A program made the position numbers and the translations under genes. From NCBI GenBank assembly GCA_023213395.1, contig CM041465.1, positions 132,315,741 to 132,379,740 on the forward strand: a stretch of 64,000 nucleotides of DNA, written 5' to 3'. Positions 33,895-45,384 of this stretch are shown here, piece by piece (the stretch's first letter is position 1; each line of letters begins with the position of its first letter). The notes under the pieces are model-generated. The model was not told the origin of the DNA and ran no database searches. It saw only the letters and a program-made list of their open reading frames with translations. This stretch comes from Cycas panzhihuaensis (taxonomy: Eukaryota; Cycadophyta).

Positions 33895-34756
33895 ATGGCA
33901 ACTCAGATGCTAAATGCAAACACCATTAAGTTAATAGGTGCTGAAAACTATCTTACTTGGAAGAAGCAAGCAAAAAACTTGTTGATTATGAATGAGTTGT
34001 GGGGTTATGTATCAGGCAAAATCGCCAAACCCTAGCCTACTCCTGATCGTGCTGATCCTCAAAATTTGATTCTAGTAGATCCTGTTGCATTAGCTTCTTT
34101 CAAAGCTAAAGATGAGGTTGCACTCGCCTTTATTCATCTGCTAGTTAGTGATAATATTGATCAGAATATTGAATCTGCTTCAACTTCTAAAATTGCTTGG
34201 GACATAATTGTTTCATTGTATGAACGAAAAGATGATGCACGAATTGTTATGTATAAAGCAAAATTATTCAGTCTGAAGTATGTTGCTCCAATGACAGCCT
34301 ATTTATCTTCAATTAAGGCTATCAGTAATCAACTGATAGTGCTTGGAAAACCAGTCACAAATAAAGACTTGGTTACTGCGACAATTCATGCTTTACCGAA
34401 AGAATATAATGGTTTTATTTCTGACATTTTTCGAAATGGAACTTTGTCAATTCTAACTTTCAATGAGTTAGAATGTTTATTGCTGCAAGAAGAAGAAATT
34501 TATTCGCGACAAGATGAGGCAAGCACATCTAGTGCTTTCTTCGCGAAGTTTAAACCCAAGTAGCAATTTTAGCCCAAGCAGAATTTTCTGAAAAAATTTG
34601 GCAGTGTTAGCGTAAAATCAAAGACTGTCATCTGTCATTATTGTGGCAAACTTGGCCACATTCAGTCTGACTGCAGAAAATGTCAATATGACTTGCAACA
34701 ACCACAACGGCATGAAGTTCAACGTCAACAAAATCAGCATCAACAAAGAATGTAAT
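33895..34756 (+). pseudogene. gag: CoD gag
   Basis: Starts at the ATG at 33895 (MATQMLNANTIKLIG, ENYLTWKKQAKNLL). One stop lies at about 34035; 34066-34563 is then open with the UBN2-type capsid (IAWDIIVSLYERKDDARIVM, VTATIHALPKEYNGFISDI). After another stop comes a complete zinc knuckle CHYCGKLGHIQSDC near 34640 and a Gln-rich tail. Only two stops separate it from an intact gag. Confidence 0.9.
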
Positions 34757-34805
34757 CAACATCGAATAAAGAAAGAACGTCAACAACAATCAGGCCAACT
34801 CTTGC

Positions 34806-35067
34806 GCATGTTTATATGATTTCAATGGATGGGATGCTATTGCATTCCTTAGCTTAGCGTTTAGTCCATTCACGAAAAAGGTACGCATGCTTAAATCCAT
34901 AATCTTCTCATTGTTAGTTATAGCAGTAGCAATCGTGTTTATTCTGCTAATATAAGTCATGACTAACTCTCCTGGCTTTTGTTGGATTTCCTTTAGTGTT
35001 AGCTCTACTAAGGGGTCATAACCCTCTTAGTATCTGTCTCCTTTTCAAAGTCCAAGGCCATTGTATT
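34806..35067 (-). repeat. Gypsy gag fragment inside CoD
   Basis: Sequence similar to the GyC gag (about 24056-24265, same plus-strand orientation) runs from 34806 to about 35015. A second piece at about 35025-35067 resembles GyC 24010-24050. In GyC the second piece comes first, so the order is permuted. By eye similarity is about three quarters, so the donor was a relative of GyC. The fragment is antisense relative to CoD. Confidence 0.75.
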
Positions 35068-36284
35068 AGATGGATGTCAAAAGCGCCTTTCTCAATGGCG
35101 ATTTGACTGAGGAGGTCTACCTGGAACAACCTCTTGGATATATTTCTGTCGGCAATAAACATCTTGTCTGTCACCTTAAAAAGGCCTTGTATGGTCTAAA
35201 ACAAGCGCCACGTGCTTTGTATTCAAAGATCGATGACTACTTTTTGCAACACAATTTTCATCGATTCACATCAGATTCGAACCTGTATATCAAGGTTCAA
35301 AACCAGCACATCACACTTGTTGTTCTTTATGTTGATGATTTGATTATCACAGGCAATGATGTGGATCTGATTGAGCGTCTTCAAAGGGATTTGAAAAGAA
35401 GTTTTGAGATGACAGATCTCGGACTTCTTCACTATTTCCTTGGCAAGGAAGTGTGGCAGCAGCTATGTCACATTTTCATTTCTCAAGCCAAATATACAAG
35501 GAATGTTTTGCAGCGATTAAGAATAGAAGACTGCAAACCTTCACCAACACCCATGGAGACAGGTATTAAATTGTCGATGAATGAAGAAGGGAAACCTGTT
35601 GATTCCACCCTTTTTAGGCAACTAGTAGGTAGTCTCATTTACTTGACTAACACTAGACCTGACATTTCATATGCGGTTGGAATATGTTCCAGATACATGA
35701 TCAGTGACACTGAAATGTTGCAAAATGCATCCTCAGATACCTTAAAGGTACTTTGCAGTATGGTCTTCAGTACGCACATAATGAGAACTTCACACTAGAA
35801 GGGTTCTCAGATTCAGATTGGGCTGGATGCCAAGATAGCCGGAAATCCACCTCAAGTTATTGTTTCAACCTTGGGTCTGCTATTGTTTAATGGAGTTGCA
35901 AAACGCAACCAAATATTACACTTTCCTCCTTCAAGCGAATACAAAGGCTGCATTAGTGCGACATGTGAGGCTATTTGGCTCAGACGGATTCTTGAAGAGC
36001 TTGGACTTGAGCAAACACTCCCAACACCATTGTATTGTGACAATCAGAGTGTTATCAAGATTGCCAAGAATCTGGTATTTCATGCACATACCAAGCATAT
36101 TGAGGTCTATCACCATTTTATCAGAGAGCATGTGCAGCAAGGTGAAATCGACCTCGTCTACAAGCCGACCAATCAACAGCTAGCCGACATCTTCACTGAG
36201 CCACTTGGGAAAGAGAAGTTCGAGCATTTTAGAAACGGTCTCGGCATTCGACTTAATGTTGTATCCATTCAGGGGGGGTGTTAG
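35068..36284 (+). pseudogene. pol: CoD pol remnant: RT and RNase H
   Basis: The open stretch 35070-35798 starts exactly at the LDVKSAFLNG motif (MDVKSAFLNGDLTEEVYLEQ). It goes through ALYGLKQAPRALYSKID and the active site YVDDLIITGND to TNTRPDISYAVGICSRYM. A frameshift near 35700 breaks RNase H. The end is open again at 35871-36284 (SATCEAIWLRRILEELGLEQ, IVYHHFIREHVQQG-like, LADIFTEPLGKEKFEHFRNG). RT lacks its N-terminal fingers, so it could not work even if repaired. Confidence 0.9.
36270..36278 (+). promoter_or_regulatory. CoD polypurine tract
   Basis: A CAGGGGGGG run directly before the 3' LTR. Confidence 0.85.
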
Positions 36285-36806
36285 AACCTTCATTTCTTAA
36301 GCATTAAGTCTTGACCATAGGTATTAGTATTTTTGTCACTTTAGGCCTTTCTCCTAAAGTGTTCAGTTGTTTGATTATAAAATTGTCTTTTCTCTTGTAG
36401 TGACTTTTCTCACATGTGCTTGTGAGAAGTCAACTTTGGTGGGCTCTATCCTTATCCTTGAAAGATAGAAGAGTCCTAATTAGATTTGTCTTTTAGTCTT
36501 GATCAGTGAGATCCTGATCGTCCAAACTCCTTTATAAGGTGTCCTATTTTCATATTTTGGTATGTAGTATTGGAGTTAGAGTTATGATGCTATAAGTGTC
36601 TATTGCAAGTGAAGTGTTGAGATGAATTCTCCTTCATACTTGTGTTTATGATAGGTTGAGTTGAAGTGCAATACTCCTCCCTATTATCTTTATGTGTTGT
36701 ACTACATCTTTTCATTAATCTAAAGTGTTTAGTCCTTCATATTTTGATGTCCTATCTAGTTCCTTAATAGATTCTGGTGCTTGTATCTTCTCCATTTTGT
36801 CTTTCA
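36279..36806 (+). repeat. CoD 3' LTR
   Basis: 528 bp, paired with 30776-31312; ends TCTTTCA followed by the GAATA target copy. Confidence 0.94.
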
Positions 36807-36811
36807 GAATA

Positions 36812-37509
36812 GGCGTTGGTCCGCATAAATCAGAGTGTACCAATTGAAGAGGATGACTCGATTTCCATTGATTGTCGATAAAGGACTGTCTATGAGATTT
36901 GGCTATGATACAAGCTTCGCATTTAAAGGGCTTGGAGGAGAACTTGGGCAGACCTGAAAGGGTGTGACAAAGATCTCTAAGTTGATTGATATGAACATGG
37001 CCCATGTGAGCATGCCAAAGAGCTTCTAGGGAGAGCTTAGGGTGTGTCAAAGTGGTATTGAAAGCAAAGTCTTCATCGGCACAAGGGCTTTGAGCATAAT
37101 TGGCTTCAGAAGATGGGGAATCATTCAATCTAAATAATTTTCCAGTCAAGACCACTCAATTTATTAGAGGGTGAATGACCTGGAGAGTCTAGTCATTTGC
37201 AGTAACACTAAGATCAAATCCACGGGAGATAAGAGTGGATAAGGAGAGTAGGTTCACTTTCAAATTAGGAATGTACAAGACATCAAGTAATATGAAATCT
37301 CTCAAACTTGGGAGTTTCAGGCATATGTTTTCAATACTTTCGACCGATTGTTGGGATTCGTCAGCCATGTAAACGACACCATATACATTGGAGTCAAAAG
37401 TTTGATATAGATCCCGATTGTAGGTCATATGCTGTGTCGCTCCTGTATCCGTGATCCATGAGGAGGTGTTTGAAGTTATACTGTTTGCAATTGCAAGAGG
37501 GTTTTGCAT
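36812..37509 (-). pseudogene. pol: CoC protease and GAG-pre-integrase
   Basis: Protease at 37189-37509 reads SSWITDTGATQHMTYNRDLY, with an intact D-T-G, then LLDVLYIPNLKVNLLSLS. One stop follows. 36812-37155 carries the integrase zinc finger (ALWHAHMGHVHINQLRDL, FKCEACIIAKSHRQSF) and the first integrase motif LVHSDLCGPTPI, where CoD is inserted. Discounting CoD and one GAATA, the frame continues into 30770. Confidence 0.92.
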
Positions 37510-38643
37510 TGGTGATTCAAGATCATAAGTGGCATAGCCATAATGGGCTTCAAAATACCTCTTAGTTTGATCAATGGTTTTTCCCTTCAGTCTTTGAATG
37601 TGTGCTTGAGCAAAACTTGCACCACCAAAATGTTCTTCACATGCTTCATCAACATTGTGAGCCTTGTATTTCTATTGAAACTTTGGCAGCTTGTATGCAG
37701 GTATACGACAATCCTTTGCAAGTTGTCATCTCTTGTTACGCCTTTTGCATACGATAATCTGATTTCTAGTCCTTGAAGTATTGATTTGGCCTAACTGTCT
37801 TGCATTAAAAGGTGGTGCTTGGCCTTGAGACTATTTAGGCTACTGTTGTTGAGGGTTTTGTTGGCCTTGTGGCCGATTTCCTTTGCCTCATCCTCTATCC
37901 CTTGTTTGGTTATTTCCTCTACCACGAGAGGAACCCTAATTCTTTGAAAAGTGTACTTCTTCTTCCATGTCAAAAGTTGCATCTGGAAGAGGATCTGAAG
38001 TTGCAAAATTAGTATCAAAGGTCTTATCAAACTCTATAAACTTCTCTGCAAGAGCTTCGAAGTTAAGTGTCTTCAACGTTCCACTTGATTGAAGACTCCC
38101 AAGCAAGCTTTTATAATCAGGTATATATAGATAGGACTGTATGAGAAATGCCCATGTAATAAATTAGGTCTTAAAATCCTTGTTTATTGCTTGTCTGATT
38201 GGTCAAAGGAGGTTGATTGTTTCATGTGCATGTCCCTTCTGCATCTTTATCTTGTTCATCTTTAATACTAGATGAACAAATTCAACGTTAGACTTTGTAT
38301 CTAAATTCTTTTTAAGAACCTCGAGAACTTTCCAGGCTGTATCATACTATTTTTCATTGATTAGATTGTGCAGGGAGTGATTAGCCACCAATAGAATACC
38401 TGCACGAATCTTCTTATCATAGATTTCCTATTGTAATTTAGTTGCAAGATCTGCTGGAGCTATAGGTGGTGTTCCTCCCAAGGCAAGTGTTATTGCTGTC
38501 GCAGGGATGAAAGGTATAAGCTACAAATGGGCTCTCCAAAGGCATTCATACTTAGCAGCATTCTTGACTCTAGTATACCATAGATCCCAATTGTCTTTCC
38601 CTTTCAAGATGCTGTTTACATTTTGCTTAAATTGAGAAGACAT
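37510..38643 (-). pseudogene. gag: CoC gag
   Basis: Starts at the ATG at 38643 (MSSQFKQNVNSILKGKDNWD, LWYTRVKNAAKYECLWRAHL). About six stops follow. Readable parts are LGGTPPIAPADLATKLQ, the capsid end LKTLNFEALAEKFIEFDKTF, an RG/Q-rich linker, and a zinc knuckle that has lost several ligands (ends QLAKDCRI). The family protein builds the particle. Confidence 0.85.
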
Positions 38644-39535
38644 TGTGAAGATGATGAAGTGAAAGAGATAATGAAGAAATAGTAAATGAAAATGCCACTG
38701 ACACGTGTAGTTGATTCACCTAGCACAGCAGGGGGAAATATGATTTAATAACAAACAATGATAATAGGCCACCAACACTTGTGGCAAATGCTCCTAACGC
38801 AGCAGGGTTTGATGATGTGTACAAATGGCAATATAAGGATTACAAAGATAAATGATGTGTCATGTGATCATACAATCAAGATTGTACCCATGTAAAAGCT
38901 GACATGTGGGTGCACATAACTAAAAACCAAGTGTGATGTAGGATGTGTGATCAAACCCAAACCTCTATCTCAAGTCCAAAGTAGTTGAGGTGTTGATGTC
39001 TAAGGGGGTTTCTAGTATACGTATTAGGGCCTTCACCCACAATATCTTGGTGATGAAATCCAAGTCGTAGTGGAGTCCAGGTACTCCCAGTCCTCACCCA
39101 GTTCACTAGTGAGCAGTTATATACCTCCTCCGAAGAGTCAAATGGAACGTGTGTATCCCACAGCTATGATAGATATTGGACTAGGTATATTTTAATCTTG
39201 ATTAATGTTTTTAGTTTTCTCAAGTAGTTATCAGGATTATCCCTGATTAGAGGTTGTAGGTATGGCTAATCTGTTCTTCCACCACTATTCCAGTTAAGAC
39301 TAGACCCAGTATGAAACTCACACCTCCCTTAGGGCTTGGACTTCGGCCAACCGTGATCTATTTCAATCAAGGCGAGTGTGCGCACAAGTCAAGAACTAGT
39401 GGTATAAGTCGTACAAATGAGATTCCTTTTAGGAAATAGTGCAAGTTGTTTCCGAATAACTTGAATTGAAAACTGAAATAGAAAGATGCCAAATGCTTGC
39501 TTACCTTTTGTGCTTGCTTTTTGTTGTTGCTACCC
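38644..39535 (-). other. CoC leader, single-copy part
   Basis: Untranslated leader between gag and the amplified part. No domain is seen on either strand. Confidence 0.6.
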
Positions 39536-40832
39536 TGTGTTGCTTTATGCTATGTGTGGAAATAGAAAGAGCATGCTAGATTTAGCAGGAAAACCAGATG
39601 TTGCTTTTGATCCAAAGTTTCCCTTGCTTTGGTACAATGTTTCTAAATATAATTTTAGAAATTTCAACACAAAAGCTACAAAAGGCCAAAAAAGCAGATC
39701 AAATTACCACTAAAATGCTGATTTTTTAAAATCTAGAAGCATGCTAACTTTTCCTTATTTTGTAATTTTATTTTACAAAATTTATAAATAATAATAAATT
39801 GGCAAAATTTTATAAAAATTACAAATATAGAGGCCTAGATGACAGAATTTAAATTTATGATAGAAGAAAAAAGTGTTCAGAATGTTGTTTTTGATAAGAT
39901 AGTTAAGTCAAATTTTTGAAAAGGCATAAAAAATTTTGCCTGAAAAAAGCACAAAAGTAGAATCTTGCTATATTCACTGTCTCATAATCCAAACTTCAGT
40001 ATGTCAAAATCTTCGTCTTGACACGTACATCAACTTTTCCTTTTGTAGCAACTCCAAAAATGGTCAAGAAACTATCCGAAATGCCCTTGAAACGTTTTTT
40101 TGTGAGGTTGAGCAGGCAGATTCAACATCTGTCAGAAAATTGCAAAGATCTCATTAACCAGTGGATGAAATTTGATGAGATTGGTCTCAAAATGCTCCTG
40201 AAACACAAATCTACTAGATCCCTTAAAACAATTTCAGATTTTTAACTCATATTTAAAGGATTTCACTAAGGAAAGTGCCCTACGTCATTCATCTACGAAT
40301 TTTGACCTTTTAAGAAAAATTTACACTTAAAACTCAATGAAATTTAATGGGACTAAACCCAAAATGTATGTTTTGCCTAGATCTACTAAAACCCTTAAAG
40401 AATTTCAACAAAAATCAATTAGTTCTAAAGAGATTAACAGTAGATCTTCTATATGAGCAAAAATCATATTTAATCCAAAACTGGATGTTGCAGGCTGAAT
40501 CTGAAAATGCTCTAGAAGACAAAAATGATCCTTTTTGCTGGGCGACCCTACACGTCAAATTTCATCAAAATCTGATATTGCCAAAATTTTCATAAAATTT
40601 TAGGCCTTCAATGCAGTCTAGAGTTGTTTCAGCAACCGAACAACTTCAAAATCAGTCTTTGCCACCTCTGAAATTTTGCACACATAGCAGATGCAACAAC
40701 ATACAAAATAATACGATTTTAAGCTCTCTAATACAAAATATGGTTCTCAAACAAGCCCTCAACCTCACATGAATTGTGAGTGAGAGGCATTAATGGCTCT
40801 GTGCAAGCTTAATGGGAAAATTTGGTCAACAA

Positions 40833-40846
40833 TGGCTCTGAATCCA
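40833..40846 (-). promoter_or_regulatory. CoC primer-binding site, variant
   Basis: Minus strand TGGATTCAGAGCCA, two bases after the 5' LTR. It is a one-position variant of the TGGTATCAGAGCCA type. The same site precedes L2 and L3; the L4 copy has one change. Confidence 0.75.
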
Positions 40847-40848
40847 GT

Positions 40849-42055
40849 TGTTGGGTGAAGGATCTAATGCCACGATCCACTAGACTAAAGCAATGGCACA
40901 TAATAAGAGCAAGATAGAGAGAACAAGATTGAGAGCAAAAATGAGAGGTGAGAATTATGACTCTCCCTTTTACATTCAGTCTTATATATCAGAGGATGTG
41001 CATTAGGGTTTCGAAAAAAGTTTTCTGCCTAATGTCATGATCTTGAAATTACACTTAAATGTAAATGAAATTTGTTAAAATATGTGACCATGCCACCTAA
41101 TGTAAAGTGGGCCTCCTATTGTTATGCCTAATTATGTAGAGGAATAGTCTCGATTGTGGTGACCTAATGGATGTAATTGTAATTATATTTGGCAGTTTAG
41201 ATCTATAAATATAGATCAAAGTCCATCTCTGATGCATCATCATTTTGTCATAATGTAATTATTATTCATTTGTGGGTTTTCACCCGTAAGGGTTTCCCAC
41301 GGCAATATGGTGTCTCGTGTATCTACTTCTGCTTGTTATCTGCCTGATGTGAAAGATCCTGTCGAGCTTGTTTGCTTCAGTTGTGTTTTCTAATATGGTA
41401 TCAGAGCCATGTAGGTCGTGCACAGGTAGATGAATGTTGTTGGAGGTCCAATTGATGGTGCCAGGTCATGTTGGCTTGCCCTTTGCAGATTGGCGTGCCG
41501 GATAACCTTGCAGAACATCCATGGTAGTGTAGATGATCACTGAGGGGAGCATTCTGTCCATTGTTTGCAGGTATTCTAAGCTACATGGAGGTGTGTGGAC
41601 GAGCGCTGACTCTATTTCCAGCCATGCGAGTGTCGTTTAAGCCTGCTGAAGGTGTCGGATCCTCATTTGTCGATGTTGTTGAGTTTGTGTGCCATAGAGT
41701 TGATTGCCACCGCTTGTCGATGGGAGAGTGCGAAACCCCGTGAGTCATTGCGGTCGTGAAAATAATATTACGATCAATTAAATAAAGGTATACTCATTAT
41801 ATTATCACCCTTTAATATTCAGGGTTTGAATATTATATTTGACCGTTCGTGTGTAGACGTATATTCGTTACAACTGTAGATATACACTATGTCACCTGAG
41901 TTAATATATTATTCTGCCTGATGTGAAAGATCCTGTTGACATTGTTTGCTTCAGTTGCGTTTTCTAACAAAATTACATTTAACTATGTGACTTAGCTAAC
42001 CTAAAATCACCTTCACATAATTAATCTAATGACCTTGATGCATTAACATTCATCA
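40849..42055 (-). repeat. CoC 5' LTR (L1), interrupted
   Basis: The two parts 40849-41072 and 41975-42055 join to 305 bp once the 897 bp insert and its second target copy are removed. It is followed by AGCAG, the CoC target duplicate. Confidence 0.94.
41073..41969 (+). mobile_element. 897 bp non-autonomous LTR element inserted in L1
   Basis: Starts TGTTAA, ends TAACA and is flanked by AAATT (41068-41072 and 41970-41974). A 323 bp 5' LTR (to 41395) is followed directly by the primer site TGGTATCAGAGCC (41396-41408). The last roughly 60 bases repeat the end of this LTR (CTGCCTGATGTGAAAGATCC). The rest of the 3' LTR has diverged or been replaced, and the internal part encodes nothing recognisable. 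It resembles a TRIM or a deletion derivative of a copia element. It is present only in unit 1, so it arrived after the amplification or was never copied. Confidence 0.88.
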
Positions 42056-42446
42056 AGCAGTAGTACAAAGAGAAGGAAAAGACCTTGGTAGTTGAAGAAT
42101 AAATCAACACACTAAGTGAAGAGGCTAACACATCAAGTGATTTGACAGAGACACTAACCATACTTGTCACCAATCAGATGGTGGTAGATCCCAATACGGT
42201 TCTAATGACATAGCATTGCAATGGTTCAGTTACAGAAACTCTTTTTATTCATAATTGCTAAATTAAAGACCATATTATACTATGCATCATTGATTATGGC
42301 AGTATAAAAAATATGGTATTTGTTAAACTTGTTAGGGATCTCAATCTCCATAAAAGCCTCATACTAATCCCTATAACTCAGATGGGTTCAAAAAGAAAGA
42401 AGAACGCTGCAAACAAAGATTGATAGATTGAAAGATAACATTTGTA

Positions 42447-42887
42447 ATGAAGCCCTATATCGACACAATCACTTGTGATGTAACTGCCATGAATTATTGT
42501 GAATTACTTTTAGGGATACCTTATCAATATGATAGAGGTGTAGTATATTATGGGCTCACTAATATATATCACTTGTGGATAGACAACACAAATTATGTGC
42601 TCCACTCTTCACCATCTTCGATTACTTCGAGAATAGGTAGACAAGCAGCCAAACTCACTAGTCTTGTTCAAGAAGGCACTGACCTAGTTTTGAGGCCAGT
42701 GCTTGAAGCAAGCACTCCACAGATGCATATGCTTCTTCAGACAAATTTGCCACTAGAGCTAGGAGATTCCATGTCATTAGAGAGGTTTATACAGAAGCAG
42801 GCAAATAATTCTCACACCATGCTGACAAGTGCAGCTGCAACCATTTCTTTACTTCCAATAGGTTCGCACTCAGCACAAACAACATGA
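42447..42887 (+). pseudogene. pol: GyB protease-region ORF, unit 1
   Basis: 146 codons, starting MKPYIDTITCDVTAMNYCEL and containing LLGIPYQYDRGVVYYGLTN, which matches the LLGRPWQYD motif downstream of gypsy protease. The preceding frame (42250-42330) reads IIDYGSIKNMV, the retropepsin active site with D-Y-G instead of D-S-G. The end is an unfamiliar Ser/Gln/Thr-rich segment. Confidence 0.75.
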
Positions 42888-44247
42888 CACAACATTGTGC
42901 CAAGTGTCTTGCTTTATGCTATGTGTGGAAATAAAAAGAGCATGCTAGATTTAGCAGGGAAACCAGATGTTCCTTCCGATCCAAGGTTTCCCTTACTTTG
43001 GTACAATGTTTCTAAATATATTGTTGAAAATTTTAATACAAAAGCAACAAAGGGCCAAAAAACCGGATCAACTTGCCACTAAAATGCTGATTTTTTTAAA
43101 TCTAGAAGCATGCTAATTTTGCCCTATTTTGTAATTTTATTTTACAAAATTTATAAATAATAATAAATTGGCAAAATTTTATAAAAATTACAAATATGAA
43201 GGCCTTCATGACAGAATTTAAATTTATGACAGAAGAAAAGAGTGTTCAGAATGTTGTTTCTGATAAGAGAGTCGAGTCGGATTTTTGAAAAGGCATAAAA
43301 CATTTTGCCTGAAAAAAGCACAAAAATAGAATCTTGCTACATTCGCTGTCTTAGAATCCAAACTTCAGTATGTCAAAATCTTCGTCTTGACACGTACATC
43401 AACTTTTCCTTCTGCACCAACTCCAAAAATGGTCAAGAAACTGTCCGAAATGTCCTTGAAATGTTTTTTTGTGAGGTTGAGTAGGCAGATTCAACATCTG
43501 TCAGAAAACTGCAAAGATCTCATTAACCAGTGGATGAAATTTGATGAGATTGGTCTCAAAATGCTCCTGAAACACAAATCTACTAGATCCCTCAAAAATA
43601 TTTCAGATTTTTAAGTCATATTTAAAGGATTTCACTAAAGAAAGTGCCCTAGGTCACTCATCTACGAATTTTGACCCTTTTTAGAAACATTTACACTTAA
43701 AACTTAATGAAATTTAATGGGACTAAACCCAAAATGTATGTTTTGCCTAGATCTACTAAAACCCTCAAAGAATTTCAACAGAAATCAATTAGTTCTAAAG
43801 AAATTAACAGTAAATCTTTTATAAGGGCAAAAATCATATTTAAGCCAAAACTGGATGTTGTAGGCTAAATCTGAAGATGCTCTAGAAGACAAAAATGATC
43901 CTTTTTGTTGGGCGACCCCACACGTCAAATTTCATCAAACTCTGTGACTGTCAAAATTTTCATAAAATTTTAGGGCTTGAATGCAGTCTAGAGCTATTTT
44001 AGCAACCAAATGGCTTCAAAAATCAATCTTTTCTACCTCTGCTTCAAAAATCAAGCTTTTCTACCTCTGAAATTTTGCACACATAGCAAATGCAGCAACA
44101 TACAAAATAATACAATTTTAAGCTCTCTAATACAAAATATGGTTCTCAAACAAGCCCTCAACCTCACATGAATTATGAGTGAGAAGCATTAATGGCTCTG
44201 TGCAAGCTTAGTGGGAAAGTTTGGTCAACAATGGCTCTGAATCCAGT

Positions 44248-44552
44248 TGTTGGGTGAAGGATCTAGTGTCACAATCCACTACACTAAAGCAATGGCACAT
44301 AATAAGAGCAAGATAGAGAGAACAAGATTGAGAGCAAAAATGAGAGGTGAGAATTATGACTCTCCCTTTTACATTCAGTCTTATATATCAGAGGATGTGC
44401 ATTAGGGTTTCCAAAAGAGTTTCCCACTTGATGTCATGATCCTGAAATTACACTTAAACGTAAATGAAATTACATTTAACTATGTAACTTAGCTAACCTA
44501 AAATCACGTTCATATAATTAATCTAATAACCTTGATGCATTAACATCCATCA
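44248..44552 (-). repeat. CoC-type LTR copy L2 (unit 2)
   Basis: 305 bp, uninterrupted, followed by AGCAG as in L1; part of the tandem unit, not a separate insertion. Confidence 0.93.
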
Positions 44553-44943
44553 AGCAGTAGTACAAAGAGAAGGCAAAGACCTTGGTAGTTGAAGAATAAA
44601 TCAGCACACTAAGTGAAGAGGCTAACACATCAAGTGATTTGACAGAGACACTAACCATACTTGTCACCAATCAGATGGTGGTAGATCCCAATATGATTCT
44701 GATGACATAGCATTGCAATGGTTCAGTTAGAGAAGCTCTCTTTATTCATAATTGCCAGATTAAATACCATATTGTACTTTACATCATTGATTATGGCAAT
44801 ATAAAAAATATGGTATTTGTTAAACTCGTCAGGGATCTCAATCTCCATAAAAGCCTCATCCTAATCCCTATAACTCAGATGGGTTCAAAAAGAAAGAAGA
44901 ACGCTGCAAACAAAGATTGATAGATTGAAAGATAACATTTGTA

Positions 44944-45384
44944 ATGAAGCCCTATATCGACACAATCACTTGTGATGTAACTTCCATGAATTGTTGTGAA
45001 TTACTTTTAGGGATACCCTATCAATATGATAGAGGTGTAGTATATTATGGGGTCACTAATATATATCACTTGTGGATAGACAACACAAATTATGTGCTCC
45101 ACTCTTCATCATCTTCGGTTACTTCGAGAATAGGTAGACAAGCAGCCAAACTCACTAGTCTTGCTCAAGAAGGCACCGACCTAGTTTTGAGGCCAGTGCT
45201 TGAAGCAAGCACTCCACAGATGCATATGTTTCTTCAAAGAAATTTGCCACTAGAACTGGGACATTCCATGTCATTAGAGAGGTCTATACAGAAACAAGCA
45301 AATAATTCTCACACCATGCTGACAAGTGCAACTACGACCATTTCTTTACTTCCAATAGGTTCGCACTCAGCACAAACAACATGA
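44944..45384 (+). pseudogene. pol: GyB protease-region ORF, unit 2
   Basis: 146 codons, same start and end as the unit 1 copy, with scattered substitutions (for example FLQRN for LLQTN). Open throughout. Confidence 0.75.

Larger units (their letters stand above)
30776..36806 (+). mobile_element. CoD: chimeric non-autonomous copia element nested in CoC
   Basis: 6031 bp with LTRs of 537 and 528 bp, flanked by a perfect GAATA duplication (30771-30775 and 36807-36811). It has PBS, a 2.6 kb leader, gag, then RT from LDVKSAFLNG onward, RNase H and a G-rich tract. Protease, integrase and the RT start are absent. Their place is taken by about 260 bases similar to gypsy gag. LTR divergence is about 5 % by eye, below that of its host CoC. 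Confidence 0.95.
27331..42055 (-). mobile_element. CoC: Ty1/copia element nested in GyB, containing CoD
   Basis: Left LTR 27331-27635 and right LTR 40849-42055 (305 bp each, the right one split by an 897 bp insert) are flanked by a perfect AGCAG duplication (27326-27330 and 42056-42060). Subtracting CoD and the small insert leaves about 7.8 kb. On the minus strand it has PBS, a long leader, gag, protease, integrase (split by CoD), RT, RNase H and a G-rich tract. LTRs differ by roughly 8 % by eye. Confidence 0.95.
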
